From positions 1 through 6,019 of the forward strand of contig JAGWUU010000196.1 of NCBI GenBank assembly GCA_028868335.1: 6,019 nucleotides of DNA. Reading direction: 5' to 3'. The translations under genes were made by a program, and so were the position numbers. The notes under the pieces were generated by a model. It saw nothing but the letters and a program-made list of their open reading frames with translations. It was not told the DNA's origin and searched no databases. Positions 5,748 through 6,019 of the stretch are shown here, one piece after another; the stretch's first letter is position 1; the number at the start of each line of letters is the position of its first letter. Source of the stretch: Sphingomonadales bacterium (GTDB taxonomy: Bacteria; Pseudomonadota; Alphaproteobacteria; Sphingomonadales; Sphingomonadaceae).

Positions 5748-5879
5748 ATGGTTCGCAAATTTATCCTGATCCTCGGCGCGGCGGGGCTCGCCCTCACCGC
5801 CAGCGCATGCAACACCGTCAAGGGTGTCGGCAAGGATATCCAGTCGGTCGGCCAGGCCGGCGAACGGGCGATCAACTAG
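5748..5879 (+). CDS. Entericidin-like small lipoprotein (EcnA/B family)
   Basis: The 43-residue product begins MVRKFILILGAAGLALTASAC, a lipoprotein signal peptide with a lipobox-like TASAC and lipidation Cys21. The short mature part, NTVKGVGKDIQSVGQAGERAIN, carries the NTV.G.GKDI..VG.A signature of the entericidin EcnA/EcnB family (PF08085), membrane-anchored in the envelope. In E. coli EcnB is a bacteriolytic lipoprotein induced by the stress sigma factor RpoS and EcnA its antidote; only one gene is present here and the role in alphaproteobacteria is not settled. AAAGGA at 5734-5739, 8 nt before the ATG, fixes the start; the longer frame from TTG 5691 would begin inside the promoter -10. An EcfG-type promoter lies upstream. 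Its stop TAG overlaps the stop of the gene on the other strand. Confidence 0.9.
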   Translation: MVRKFILILGAAGLALTASACNTVKGVGKDIQSVGQAGERAIN

Positions 5880-6019
5880 GCTCGTGTGCCTACGGCCCGC
5901 GCTGCGGCGCGGGCGCGGCGTTCGCGCAGCAGCAGCCAGAACAGCAGGCCGATCGGTCCGGCAAGGAAGGTCGCCAGCAGGAAGGGAACTTGCGTAACGC
6001 GCGAGAAGCCCTTGTTATC
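5876..6019 (-). CDS. C-terminal end of an ABA4-like (DUF4281) membrane protein, partial
   Basis: The minus strand is open from the window edge for 47 codons to TAG (5878-5876). The peptide reads DNKGFSRVTQVPFLLATFLA, then GPIGLLFWLLLRERRARAAA and RAVGTRA. A polar segment with Asp and Gly, a Pro-led hydrophobic helix, a GPIGLL turn and an Arg-rich cytoplasmic tail match the end of ABA4-like (DUF4281) proteins, a four-helix membrane family whose plant member ABA4 acts in neoxanthin formation. Only the last helix is visible, so the family call is tentative; a different small membrane protein remains possible. The gene converges on the entericidin-like gene with no gap: the palindrome CTAG at 5876-5879 supplies both stops. 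Confidence 0.55.
   Translation of the reverse strand, partial: DNKGFSRVTQVPFLLATFLAGPIGLLFWLLLRERRARAAARAVGTRA
5895..5914. terminator. Strong GC hairpin just after the entericidin stop
   Basis: GCCCGCGC (5895-5902) and GCGCGGGC (5907-5914) form a perfect 8-bp all-GC stem with a TGCG tetraloop, 15 nt past the entericidin stop. No T run follows on either strand, so it is not a standard intrinsic terminator, but it could stabilise or help end the short entericidin mRNA. It lies inside the coding end of the opposite gene, where it encodes the Arg/Ala tail, so codon bias alone may explain part of it. Confidence 0.35.

Overview
The window looks like a chromosomal stretch of a GC-rich alphaproteobacterium, most likely from the Sphingomonadales (Novosphingobium/Erythrobacter/Sphingopyxis-like). 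This is inferred from codon use, the alphaproteobacterial-type CpaF, the small entericidin-like lipoprotein, and a promoter matching the alphaproteobacterial general-stress sigma factor EcfG. No phage, insertion sequence, CRISPR, tRNA or rRNA is visible. I do not see a clearly new multi-gene defence or mobile system; the more interesting signals are regulatory and architectural.

Layout. (1) Positions 2-994 (+) hold the 3' part of a polytopic membrane protein, probably a GT39/PMT-like (GT-C) glycosyltransferase, with clearly lower GC than everything to its right. (2) Positions 1107-2421 (-) hold a two-gene unit read right to left: a secreted DUF6265-type protein, then, 4 nt later, a PhzF-family isomerase, with a terminator-like hairpin at 1039-1056. 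(3) Positions 2422-2676 form a divergent promoter region, AT-richer than its surroundings. (4) Positions 2677-4215 (+) encode a full-length CpaF/TadA secretion ATPase with all nucleotide-binding motifs, but no other tad/cpa gene is in view. It is followed by a 61-residue two-helix membrane protein (4274-4459) whose Shine-Dalgarno lies in a potential hairpin. (5) Positions 4487-4720 (-) encode a 77-residue two-helix membrane protein, back to back with (6) an EamA/DMT-family permease at 4743-5648 (+). (7) Positions 5748-5879 (+) encode a 43-residue entericidin-like lipoprotein preceded by GGAAC-N17-CGTT. (8) Positions 5876-6019 (-) hold the 3' end of a membrane protein resembling the ABA4-like (DUF4281) family; it shares a CTAG double stop with the entericidin gene.

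How the parts work together. The window is mostly a string of unrelated one- or two-gene transcription units rather than a pathway. Two common threads are envelope functions (glycosyltransferase, CpaF, EamA permease, entericidin, three small or partial membrane proteins) and compact packing (4-nt gap, 22-nt divergent gap, 27-nt convergent gap, shared stop codons). The best-supported regulatory inference is that the entericidin-like gene belongs to the EcfG/PhyR general stress regulon.
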